A stretch of 56,795 nucleotides of DNA from Paludibacteraceae bacterium (GTDB taxonomy: Bacteria > Bacteroidota > Bacteroidia > Bacteroidales > Paludibacteraceae). A model generated the notes under the pieces. It searched no databases. It saw only the letters and a program-made list of their open reading frames with translations, and was not told the origin of the DNA. The position numbers were made by a program, and so were the translations under genes. Location: assembly GCA_017450685.1 (NCBI GenBank), contig JAFSTB010000012.1, positions 1 to 56,795 of the forward strand, written 5' to 3'. Below, piece after piece: positions 32,107-41,600 of this stretch; position 1 is the stretch's first letter; each line of letters opens with the position of its first letter.

Positions 32107-32317
32107 GTTAGCATATCGTTATATACTCCCGCGGATTGGAGATATGATGGGGTTAAAACTTTTATTTTCATACTCATTTCTTTGTCGCTTAGTTCTGACG
32201 AAAGCGTGCTATGCGGCGATGTGTAACATACGGACTGCGTGTGCTGCTTTCTACTTCTGCCATATAGGTAGCAGCACACGCGGTTTTGTTTACTAACCAA
32301 CCTTTAACAACATAACA
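32107..32317 (+). promoter_or_regulatory. Riboswitch expression platform with terminator-like hairpin
   Basis: A 12-bp perfect stem GCGTGTGCTGCT (32238-32249) / AGCAGCACACGC (32271-32282) is followed by GGTTTTGTTT, ending about 28 nt before the downstream start codon. It could be a B12-dependent transcription terminator. The interruption of the U-run by G leaves translational control possible. No gene was recognised in the interval. Confidence 0.6.
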
Positions 32318-33778
32318 GTGAAAGTTCAATATCTTTTTTTATCGCTTTGTTTGGCTCTGTCGTTGTATGCTCAAGAGCCTGTTACCCTCGATTTGGAAGA
32401 GGCATTGGGTGGTTGTGAGATGACGGCTGACGGCTATTGGGTTGATACCTATCGTGATGGAGTGAATGTGGAGCAGAACCTGTTCCGTTTCTCACATACC
32501 GGCACTTCCGATGGCGGTGGCGGTATGGCTTATTGGGACGGCTTCACGCTCTGTACCAACGGTTCGGCTGAAGACTTTGGCAAAGGCGATTCCGACGGCT
32601 GGATCCTACACCAATGGGGCTGTATGGCAGGTGGCGGACTGAATAGCGAAGGACAAGTGGAAGAAGGTGCTCCGTATTTAGTGGCTTACTGGGGCTTCTC
32701 AATGGAGAACGAACAATATCATAGTGTGCAAGTGGATCTGACCGACGGCAAGTTGCATAAAGCACTTGGCGTATATATATGCAATCACCCGTGGCCCTAT
32801 TATGGAAATATCAACGGCGACAGTTTTTCGGAAGGTTTTTCCAAGGATGGCGACCGGTTCGTACTTATCGCTCACGGTTTGAATGAACAAGGTGAACCCA
32901 CCGGCGCAACAGCCACACATATATTGGCTGAGTTCAAGGACGGACGGTTGCTGCAGTCTGACCAATGGGAGTATTTCGACATTACACCTCTTGGCACTAT
33001 CGGCGGTATCTATTTCACTATGGCCACCACCGACGAGGACGCACTCTATGGCGCTAATACAGCCGTCTATTTCTGTCTTGACAAACTGAGTGTGAGCGAG
33101 GCTATCGACCAAGAACAGATGTTGCTTCGCCCAAGCGGACTGACCGTGACCGAAAAGAAAGAGACAACACTCACTCTCACTTGGAACGAAGTGGCTAATG
33201 CTCAGGAGTATATCCTGTCGCTTAATAATGAGAGAGTAGGGGTAACCAACACCAATACCTACACTTTCACCAACCTTGAGCCTTACACCGAATATACTCT
33301 TTCCGTCACTGCTGCCAATGCCGATATGCTCTCCGAAACGGCTTCTGTCACTGCCTCCACCATCGATGAGACAGCACCTGAGATGCCTACTGACATAGCG
33401 GTGCAGACCACATCTCACTCTATCACCGTCACGTGGCTGCCGGCAAAGGATAATGTGGGAATAAAAAGGTATAATATGTGGCTTGACGGTACACTCATAC
33501 GACGTACCACCGCCACCGAATATACCATCACCGACCTTCTGCCTGCCACCAACTATCTGATTGAGTTACAGGCCGAAGATATAGTAGGCAATAAGTCGGA
33601 AAAAGCACAGGTCTATGCCACTACGCTCAACGACACGGCTTTAGACGAAACACTCTCTACAGATAACCTTAAAGCGGTGTATAACCTAAGCGGACAGTAT
33701 GTGGGACATCAAGTGCCGACACAAGAAGGCGTATATATACTTATATATAACAAGCACAAAACAAAAATAATTAACTAA
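32318..33778 (+). CDS. Secreted DUF4465 protein with fibronectin type III domains
   Basis: A 486-residue exported protein under the B12 riboswitch. Its start codon is GTG at 32318 (read as Met), followed by a short signal peptide (KVQYLFLSLCLALSLYAQ). A DUF4465 domain spans about residues 25-260: YWDGFTLCTNGSAEDFGKGD, VAYWGFSMENEQ, DDFA-like strands and AVYFCLDKLSVS at its end. Two fibronectin type III domains follow (about 270-350 and 360-440). A short tail resembling a type IX secretion sorting signal (LKAVYNLSGQYVG) ends the protein. DUF4465 proteins are common in cobamide-uptake loci of Bacteroidota. A role in binding B12 or a B12 carrier at the surface is inferred from the riboswitch. 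Confidence 0.85.
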   Translation: MKVQYLFLSLCLALSLYAQEPVTLDLEEALGGCEMTADGYWVDTYRDGVNVEQNLFRFSHTGTSDGGGGMAYWDGFTLCTNGSAEDFGKGDSDGWILHQWGCMAGGGLNSEGQVEEGAPYLVAYWGFSMENEQYHSVQVDLTDGKLHKALGVYICNHPWPYYGNINGDSFSEGFSKDGDRFVLIAHGLNEQGEPTGATATHILAEFKDGRLLQSDQWEYFDITPLGTIGGIYFTMATTDEDALYGANTAVYFCLDKLSVSEAIDQEQMLLRPSGLTVTEKKETTLTLTWNEVANAQEYILSLNNERVGVTNTNTYTFTNLEPYTEYTLSVTAANADMLSETASVTASTIDETAPEMPTDIAVQTTSHSITVTWLPAKDNVGIKRYNMWLDGTLIRRTTATEYTITDLLPATNYLIELQAEDIVGNKSEKAQVYATTLNDTALDETLSTDNLKAVYNLSGQYVGHQVPTQEGVYILIYNKHKTKIIN

Positions 33779-33791
33779 CAAACCAAACATT

Positions 33792-36700
33792 ATGAGAAAA
33801 CTATTCTTCTCTGCCATCTTTATGATGGCTTCGGTTGTGGTTGCTATGGCTGCCAACGTCAAAGTGACGATGAACGCCATCAGCACCACTATGACTTTGG
33901 CGGATAAAGCTACCGGCGATGCCGTCGCCATTGGTAAGCCGACCAACAAAGTGTATGATTTTGCCGTCAATGCCGGCACTTATATCCTCACTGCCTACGA
34001 TACCGACAGTACTACCGTGAACGGTACTATCGAGTTCACCGTGGCAGACGAGGACCTGGCACTGAAGGTCTTCACACTGACAGCCTACGCCACCAACAAA
34101 GAGTGGGAGTATGGCACCGACTACACCATCAACTATCAGATCATCAGCAAGGAAGGTGTGGCACAGACAGTAGTGATGGGCAATAGCAAGACTGCCGGCC
34201 GCAAGACAGTCTTGGCTTTGGAAGGTCATACCTACTATTTCGACTATGTGCCTTCAGCAGCACGCCAAGTCGAAGGGTTCACCACAGGCTACAAGACCGG
34301 TACTATCAACTCCAACGTCACCGCTTCAATGGCTATCCCCGAAGCACAACAAGTGGTCATCTCTGCACCCGCTGACGCTACCGTCTTCGTGGGCAGAAAA
34401 ACAGCACACTTCGTCGCTTTCATTGAGGAAACACCTGTCAGCGTGGAAGGTACAACACGCACCTACAACCTCGCCAAAGGGTCGGAATATAACTACCGCG
34501 TGTCGAAAGCCGGTGGCTTGACACAAGGTGGCGTCTTCAAAGCCGACGGTACGGATATAACCATCACAGAGGCTGACTTCACTGCTAAAAGTCCGAAATG
34601 GATCGACCGCGATGTTAAATCCAACGGCGGTTATAACGTGGCTGATATCTTCCTCAATATCAATGCTCAAGAGCACCTCAAACTGGCACAAGGTCAGACC
34701 TACGACCTTATTGCTCTGCGCAACTGGGAAGTGATAAACTCCATCACTGCCAACTATTTCATTGAGCCTGACTACCACTACACCGTGACCGACATCAACG
34801 GCGTGGCTGACGACAAGGTTGTTACCATCGATGCCGACGGTACACTGCACGCTGTAGGTAACGGTACGGCTATCGTCACTGTCACCTACGACGCTATCCG
34901 TCTCATCGGTATGACCGGCGGCGAATACTGGTCGGCTATATGGCCGGAGAACACAGGTGTGTTCGTCGTAACAGTGGGTGACGCTGCCACAGGCATTGAA
35001 ACGGGAATGACCATCAACGAGACCAACACCACGCAATACAAACTGGCAGGTACAGCCTACGATGCTGATTTCGATGTCTTCTATTTCATTGATACAGAAG
35101 ACGGTTACGACTATACCTTCAAACCCTCTAACGTTGCAAGCGTGAAAGTGGCTTACCCCGCTATTGGTGAGAACGCTGCCACCTACAACGGCTTCGGCAC
35201 TGAAGGTGTGACCTATAATGCTGAAACAGAAGAATATACCGTCCGCGTGAAGAACGGCAGACAGATAGTGCAACTCACCAACGAAAGTGGTGTGAGCGAA
35301 TATCAAGTGTTAGTGGGCAAACCCGTGCATATAGAAGCCATTGCTGCCGGTCGTGAGCAGACAGGCGACTTCTTCCCGGGCGATAAGATAACAGTGCAAC
35401 TGACAGGTCTTTACCACCCCGCTAACAAGTTGGCAGGCGTGCATAACTTCCAAGCCTTCACCATCTATCAACACGACGGTGCAGAGATAAAAAGTTCAAG
35501 CAACCAATACACCTTCTGCAGCACTCCCGCCGCACAAGCAGTGACGGTGACTCTGCCTGAAGACTTTGACCTCGATGCTGCGAATAACCAATATGTCCTC
35601 ACTAATGGTGTTATTCGCGTTTCAGGCTTCGGCGATCCTATCGGTAACCACCGTAACACATCAAAGAAATTCGGTCGCGGTGCTAACTTCACCGCCGTCA
35701 ATCAGCAAGCCGTCTTCGGCGCACTGCCACAAGTAACACTCACTCTGCGTGAGAGACCTGCCAAACAACTCTCGTTCGTCATTACTCCCGCCGATGCTGA
35801 CATCAAGGTAACCGACTATGCAGGCAAAGAGTTGGTTGCTGCCGAGGGTGTGTATGACATCACTACTGCCGACTACAACTATGAGATAACAAAAGCCGGA
35901 TATAAGACCGTCAAAGCCACCGCTAAGATAACTGAGAGCAGCGAGGCTATGACCACTATCAATGTTGCACTCGAGGCTATCGACGCTGAAGATACAGGTT
36001 GGGATGGCCTTACCACTACCTATGCTCCTGAGATGGAAGACGAATGGTACATCATCCGTTCCGGTTACCAAATGGCTTGGTTTGCTAACCAAATCAATGG
36101 CGGCAACCTCACACTCAAAGCCAAACTGGCAAACAACATCTCTCTTAACAACTACGAATGGACACCTGCCGGCGGCAGCACCGCTGCTAAAGCCTTCAAT
36201 GGGCAGTTCGACGGTCAAGGCAACGCTATCAACGGTCTGTTTATCAACACCACTACCACCTATCAGGCTCTGTTCGGATATGTGCAGAACGGTGCTATCA
36301 GTAACCTCACCGTAACAGGTGAAGTGACCACCACCGGCGGTTATGCTTCAGGTATAGCAGCCTATCTCAACGCTTCCACTATGACTAACTGCGTCAACCG
36401 TGTGAAAGTGCAAGGAGCTTCTAACGTAGGCGGCGTGGCAGGTTACACCAACGGTGCCACCACCATCGACCGTTGCGGCAACGAAGCAACTGTCACCGCC
36501 ACAGGCAACTACGCCGGCGGTATAACTGCCAACACAATGAACAAGAGCGTGGTTATCAGCAACTGCTACAATATCGCCGCTATCACCGGTGTGAACTATG
36601 TAGCCGGTATCAGCGCTAACATGCAACAAGCTGCCACCGTGAAGAACGTCTTCAACATTGGTGCTATCAATGGCACAGGTGCTAACGTGGGTGCTATACG

Positions 36701-37925
36701 CGGTCACGCTACCAACGGCACTTTCGAGAATATCCTCGCCGTGCAAGCCTACGCTATCGACGAGACTGCCACCGTTCCTACCACTATACTCACCGCCGAT
36801 GAGTTTGCCAACGGTAAAGCCGCTCGTATCCTCGCCGACGCTTTCGGACAGACAATAGGCACTGACGCTTATCCCGTACTCGGCGGCGCTACTATCTATG
36901 AGGTCAACATCACCGAGAACGAGAACACCACTATCACTTATATGAACGAGACCACACTGCCTGACACCGTTTGGATCAATAATATCTACGGCGCATACTT
37001 CAATGCCGAAGGTCAGAAAGTGACCGCTGTCAACAGCGATACCGCTCTCAACCTTATGATTGATGTTAAGCCTCTGACAGGTGCAGCCACCTTCGAGGAA
37101 CGCACACTCAAAGACGAAGTGGCTTGGTATGGCGACCCCGACTTCGAAGACGAAGATAACTATTGGAATTCAGGTGACTATGTGTTCAGCACTTATGTTG
37201 ACAACTGGGGTGAATCAGGCATCTTCTACTATGATATCACTATGGCTAACCTCACCGGTAAGACCTTCTCCTGGACTAATCCTTATTACGACCAATACAG
37301 TGCAGCAGGAGGCGCAGCCGAAGGTGAGAACTATGCTATTTGGTACAACAACTGGTTTGGCAACGCCAATGTTACTCTCGCTACTCCGCAAGTGGTAAGC
37401 GGTATGGCTGTTACCAATAACGCTTGGGTTGTGGATAATATCCTCAACGGCGATGGTATGTCAATAGAAGAGGGTGGTGCCACAGGTCTGCCTTTCGGCA
37501 AAGGCGACTGGCTGTTGCTCACCGTCACAGGCTTTGACGCTGAAGGTGAGGAAGTAGGCAAAGTGAACTACTACCTCGCTGACTTCCGCGACACCAATGT
37601 CAACTACGATTGGACCTACGCTGAGAACTGGCAATGGCTCGACCTCACCTCGTTAGGCACTGTAAGCGAACTGGGCTTCTCTCTCTCCAGCAGCAAGAGA
37701 AACAACTACGGTATGACCACCGCCGCTTACTTCTGCTTCGATAATCTTGGCGGTAACCGCAACGACTGCCGCCTTGGTGAGATGACTCATATCAAAGGTA
37801 TGGCTACCGACATCGTTGAGACCGAGAACGCCGACAACAGCCCACGCAAAGTGCTCAACAACGGCAACGTGATGATTATCCGCAACGGACATATCTATCA
37901 TATCGACGGTGTGAAAGTGAAATAA
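33792..37925 (+). CDS. Large secreted protein with Ig-like, GLUG and DUF4465 domains
   Basis: A 1,377-residue exported protein, second gene after the B12 riboswitch (13-nt gap). It has a signal peptide (MRKLFFSAIFMMASVVVAMA). Several beta-sandwich regions include a bacterial Ig-like 2 segment (VVTIDADGTLHAVGNGTAIV). A GLUG-type repeat region at about residues 800-980 contains repeated VGGVAGYTNG-like units, with FNGQFDGQGNAINGLFINTT at its start. A DUF4465 domain (about 1110-1335; WYGDPDFEDEDNYW, LADFRDTN, AAYFCFDNLGG) is second in this operon. The tail KVLNNGNVMIIRNGHIYHID is a Bacteroidales C-terminal signal-like motif. It probably works with the upstream DUF4465 protein at the cell surface. 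No TonB-dependent receptor is encoded beside it. Confidence 0.85.
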   Translation: MRKLFFSAIFMMASVVVAMAANVKVTMNAISTTMTLADKATGDAVAIGKPTNKVYDFAVNAGTYILTAYDTDSTTVNGTIEFTVADEDLALKVFTLTAYATNKEWEYGTDYTINYQIISKEGVAQTVVMGNSKTAGRKTVLALEGHTYYFDYVPSAARQVEGFTTGYKTGTINSNVTASMAIPEAQQVVISAPADATVFVGRKTAHFVAFIEETPVSVEGTTRTYNLAKGSEYNYRVSKAGGLTQGGVFKADGTDITITEADFTAKSPKWIDRDVKSNGGYNVADIFLNINAQEHLKLAQGQTYDLIALRNWEVINSITANYFIEPDYHYTVTDINGVADDKVVTIDADGTLHAVGNGTAIVTVTYDAIRLIGMTGGEYWSAIWPENTGVFVVTVGDAATGIETGMTINETNTTQYKLAGTAYDADFDVFYFIDTEDGYDYTFKPSNVASVKVAYPAIGENAATYNGFGTEGVTYNAETEEYTVRVKNGRQIVQLTNESGVSEYQVLVGKPVHIEAIAAGREQTGDFFPGDKITVQLTGLYHPANKLAGVHNFQAFTIYQHDGAEIKSSSNQYTFCSTPAAQAVTVTLPEDFDLDAANNQYVLTNGVIRVSGFGDPIGNHRNTSKKFGRGANFTAVNQQAVFGALPQVTLTLRERPAKQLSFVITPADADIKVTDYAGKELVAAEGVYDITTADYNYEITKAGYKTVKATAKITESSEAMTTINVALEAIDAEDTGWDGLTTTYAPEMEDEWYIIRSGYQMAWFANQINGGNLTLKAKLANNISLNNYEWTPAGGSTAAKAFNGQFDGQGNAINGLFINTTTTYQALFGYVQNGAISNLTVTGEVTTTGGYASGIAAYLNASTMTNCVNRVKVQGASNVGGVAGYTNGATTIDRCGNEATVTATGNYAGGITANTMNKSVVISNCYNIAAITGVNYVAGISANMQQAATVKNVFNIGAINGTGANVGAIRGHATNGTFENILAVQAYAIDETATVPTTILTADEFANGKAARILADAFGQTIGTDAYPVLGGATIYEVNITENENTTITYMNETTLPDTVWINNIYGAYFNAEGQKVTAVNSDTALNLMIDVKPLTGAATFEERTLKDEVAWYGDPDFEDEDNYWNSGDYVFSTYVDNWGESGIFYYDITMANLTGKTFSWTNPYYDQYSAAGGAAEGENYAIWYNNWFGNANVTLATPQVVSGMAVTNNAWVVDNILNGDGMSIEEGGATGLPFGKGDWLLLTVTGFDAEGEEVGKVNYYLADFRDTNVNYDWTYAENWQWLDLTSLGTVSELGFSLSSSKRNNYGMTTAAYFCFDNLGGNRNDCRLGEMTHIKGMATDIVETENADNSPRKVLNNGNVMIIRNGHIYHIDGVKVK

Positions 37926-37959
37926 CCGTGCGGGGTAAGCAGGTGTGCCTCATTGGGTA

Positions 37960-37978
37960 CGCAGGTGAGTCACCTGCG
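37960..37978. other. Near-perfect palindrome after the B12 operon
   Basis: CGCAGGTGA-G-TCACCTGCG forms 9-bp arms around one base. A direct copy of GCAGGTG also lies at 37939-37945. It could be a protein-binding site or an extra hairpin before the terminator. Confidence 0.5.
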
Positions 37979-37990
37979 GTAAATACAGTA

Positions 37991-38022
37991 AAAACGCTCT
38001 GAATCCTTCCGGAGCGTTTTTT
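37991..38022 (+). terminator. Intrinsic terminator of the DUF4465 operon
   Basis: AAAACGCTC (37991-37999) pairs with GAGCGTTTT (38012-38020), and the run continues with TT. It lies 66 nt after the stop codon of the large DUF4465 gene. Confidence 0.85.
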
Positions 38023-38030
38023 GCTGTTAT

Positions 38031-38360
38031 TTGGCAGGCATTCTGTTGTTTTGTTTACATAAGTCAGACATCTATATGTGCAAGTGTGGCAGCAGAAACA
38101 TTGAACTGGCATTGCTTGGCGATTTGTACTTTGAATATGAGCAAATCCATTACCCGATAGAGAATCCATCGCTTATTGCTGTTATCAAACTTCGAATGTA
38201 TGAGATGGGGCTTACTCAAAAGGGAATAGCGGAGTTGTTGGGTATATCCGCGCCGCGTATGAGTGAGATTATGCACGGGGAAATAGAGCCGAGTCTTGCT
38301 CTTGCCCGCAAGATGTGCCTCAAACTTAATATCTCGCCTGCGACAGTGCTGGGAATATGA
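38031..38360 (+). CDS. Orphan HigA-like XRE-family regulator
   Basis: Up to 109 residues; a later start at 38076 is also possible. A helix-turn-helix domain of the HigA / XRE type occupies the C-terminal two thirds, with LRMYEMGLTQKGIAELLGIS, APRMSEIMHGEIEPSLALAR and LNISPATVLGI. HigA proteins are antitoxins and repressors that normally follow a HigB toxin gene. No toxin lies directly upstream, where the B12 operon terminator sits, or downstream. It may be a solitary regulator. It is the closest DNA-binding protein to the palindrome at the giant-gene promoter. Confidence 0.75.
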   Translation: MAGILLFCLHKSDIYMCKCGSRNIELALLGDLYFEYEQIHYPIENPSLIAVIKLRMYEMGLTQKGIAELLGISAPRMSEIMHGEIEPSLALARKMCLKLNISPATVLGI

Positions 38361-38377
38361 TAGCGCCTTAGCCGGCT

Positions 38378-38472
38378 TCTTGTGCTTATCTTCATGCAGA
38401 GTAACCTTTGCATTGCAAGCGATAGAAGATGTGCATAAAGGCAAGGTTATTCTACGCAGCAAGTACAGATGA
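38378..38472 (+). pseudogene. Possible decayed C-terminus of a medium-chain dehydrogenase
   Basis: An open frame ending TGA at 38470-38472 reads FALQAIEDVHKGKVILRSKY in its last 21 codons. This resembles the C-terminal end of quinone oxidoreductase / zinc alcohol dehydrogenase proteins (helix, then GKV-hydrophobic strand). There is no start codon or upstream domain. It is a tentative relic. Confidence 0.25.
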
Positions 38473-38522
38473 TTTGTTTAAGCAGATTTTAGGTTGATTT
38501 TGTAAGATTTTTCGATATATTT

Positions 38523-38546
38523 TATTGCGCACTATTGTGCGCAATA
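38523..38546. promoter_or_regulatory. Palindromic operator candidate over the giant-gene promoter
   Basis: TATTGCGCAC-TATT-GTGCGCAATA has perfect 10-bp arms around 4 bases. It covers the -33 region of the promoter at 38535-38565, where a bound repressor would block RNA polymerase. Confidence 0.65.
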
Positions 38547-38565
38547 TTTTTTTGCCGTACCTTTG
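38535..38565 (+). promoter_or_regulatory. Promoter of the giant repeat protein operon
   Basis: TTG (38535-38537) and TACCTTTG (38558-38565) with a 20-nt spacer. A leader of about 85 nt follows before the ATG. The -33 element is inside a perfect palindrome. Confidence 0.7.
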
Positions 38566-38657
38566 TGCGTGGAAACTCTCTGATATATATATTACTCTAA
38601 CGTGAATTCAATCTGCCTAATTTAGGTTTAGGGAAAGCAACTGAAAGTAGGTATTAT

Positions 38658-41600
38658 ATGGCAAGCGTAAGGTTCGGTAGGCGCATTAGGTTACGTTGTT
38701 GTGTTATGGCGATAACATTATTGTTGTCGGCTTTTTTTATGTCTGTCAAGGCGCAGTACAACAATGACGACCGTTCCATAGTCACCAATAGGTGGAACAC
38801 ATACGCAGCCACCACCGAAGGCACCGAGTTTTGGGTGACTTTTATGTTTCAAAAAGGACAGCAGATATCCTCAACGGATTTGGATTTAATGCTCTATGCA
38901 ACATCGCAAGATTCTGCAAATATAACAGTTTCAGGTATATATACATATACAGGTGATAAAGGTAGCAAAGATTGGAAAAAGGAGATGCATATTTTGAAGG
39001 GTGGAAAGGATAGTATAATGATACCGCCCCAAGTGGCATATTTAGAGCAATCGAATAGTAATACGGATGAATTCAAAAATAAAGGGCTTCGCGTCATTTC
39101 TGACAAACCAATAAGTTTATATGCTATAAATGCAAATACTAATTCCTACGATGGCACTCTTATTTACCCTTCGACATATTTAGGAACTGAATATATTATA
39201 CAGACATACCATAACGATGACCAAAGTACGGAATTTGCAATCGTATCAACACAGGATAATAATGAAATAACAATTTCTTTAGCCGATAACAATTATGATA
39301 TTGATTATGAGAAAGAAGAAATAGAATACAAAGAAGACACAACTATTATATTAAATGCGGGTCAAACCTGGGGATATTATTATCAAAGTTCTGAAAAATC
39401 ATTATCCGGCACAAAAATTTGCTCTAAATATCCGATAGCGGTATTTCAGGGAGGTCAATTATCTAAAGTAGCCAGTGGAAATACTCTTTCTCATATTTAT
39501 CATCAAGCCACTTCTGTTGATAATTGGGGAAGAGATTTTTTTGTGTCAAGAACATCGCATTTTACATATGATGTTGTGCGTATTACAGCATCAGAAGATG
39601 ATACACAAATTTCTAAAAATGGCACTGTAGTAGCAACCATATCTAAAAACAAAACATATGAAGAAGAAATATTTTGGCCGGTTGATACGCCGGTAATCAA
39701 CTATAAAACGAGCAAGGCTTCCTGTTGTTATCTATATGCAACAGACTACTCCTTTAATAGTTATGGGTCGCCTGCACTTTCTCCTATAACTCCTACTGAA
39801 TATGGATTAAACAAGATAGTTTTGACACCCTTCAATGAAACAAGGGCGGCTCAATTAAAAATGTCATCGAAAGTATCCGGTAAAGACACACTTAATAAAT
39901 ACTACAAACATTATGCAAATATTATTCTTCCCAGTAAGTGTAAAGAGTATATGAAATTAGATGGTACTTCTATAACAGATTTTACCGATATTCCGAATAC
40001 CGACTTTTCTTTTTCAAGAGTTAACTTGAGTGATTCTTCTCATATTCTATCTAATGACCTTGGTTTATTTACTGTTAGAATATATGGTATATACGAGCGC
40101 AATCAATATGACGGTCCTGATAAAGCTCTTAGATCTCTTAACCAACATATTTCTTACGCTTATTCGGGGGGAAGCAGTGTGCTGCACCCGATGTGGATGC
40201 TTCTTGATGGTCAAAGAGTGAAAGAAAAGGCAATATGCCTTGGTGAGAAGATTGATTTAGAGAGCGTTGTGCAGTTCGACTACGATAGTCTTCAGTGGAA
40301 ATTAACTCGCGTAGGCAATACTGATAATGCAGACGGAAGTGAACGTTGTGAAAAAACTTCATATACCTTTTCTCATAGTTTTAGTGAGATAGAGAAGAAT
40401 CAGACGAAGGCTCATTTGATGGATTATCTGTTTCAGTGTCCCGGAAAATGGGAAGTGAGTCTGATTGTAGGGCGAAAGACGCTTGTCTGCGAAAATTTCA
40501 TAAGAGACACAGTCAGAGCGATTGTCAAAGTCAATGATACCGTCTTTGTTGCTGCCACGGAAGGCAATGGCAATATGCGATATGTGTGCGATAACAGTCG
40601 CACCGATACACTGGTGACGGGTAAAGATGGTAACCCTTTATACCGCAACAATACCAAAGAGGTGGAGGGTTATAAGACAGATACAATGAAATTAGACAGG
40701 GTCTATACTTTCATCGACCGTCAACAGACAGCAGAAGGCTGCAAACAGAATGTGGAGATTAAAGTGCAGATTGTGCCCAATCCTTCTAAGCCGGTCACTG
40801 CCACCGTGTGTGCCAACCAATTGCCGTTTGTTTGGACTATCTATGACGAGAAGAACAGTAAGCAAAAAACAAAGATAGTGGGCGATGATATAGATACCGC
40901 CCTTATATCCTATCCATACCAAACATCTTATTATGATACCACTCTAACTAAATATGGATGTGAGAGTTATCATACATTGCTATTGACAGTTAATGAGGTT
41001 AAAAACAGGGAGCAGACCATCACTATCTGTCAAGACGAACTGCCTTACAAGTGGCAAGTGCATTCGGAATATGGTGGAAAGGAGATAGAGATAAAACAAG
41101 ATATGATAACTCTTGGTGAAGAGAAAGAGTTTCGTGATACATTGCACGTGGGTTGCGACCAGATAGAGATTCTTCATTTGACGGTCTATCCCTCATACAT
41201 GCAGACCGATACCGTTGTTCTTTGTGAAGGTCAGTCGTTTAAGTGGACGCAAGACCGTAAGCAATTGGCAGGAGATAGTCAACCGTATGGTAGGAATGAA
41301 CAGCAGTGGAAGGACACAACAATCATATCCGCCGGCACCTACAAACGTGAGTACAAGACAGAGCATGGTTGCTCTGATATACGCACATTGGAAGTGGTGG
41401 TCAATCCTGCAGGTCGGTCAAGCGACTCGGTTGTCTTATGCCAGAAAGAGTTACCATATAGTTGGGTGGTTAAAGAGGCCTTAGACAGAGATTCGGTGGT
41501 GAAAACGATACCAGTGGAAGGGTGGGGGAATGATACGTATTTCACTTCTTATCAGAAGCCGTATATAGTGCAGGATACCGTAACTGTTCTTACTATCAAT

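Noticed and set aside
31836..32300. Minus-strand open frame of 154 codons across the riboswitch
   Set aside because: It lies antisense to a well-conserved cobalamin aptamer and has no recognisable protein features.
38064..38462. Minus-strand open frame opposite the HigA-like gene
   Set aside because: It is antisense to a clear helix-turn-helix protein and has no family features.
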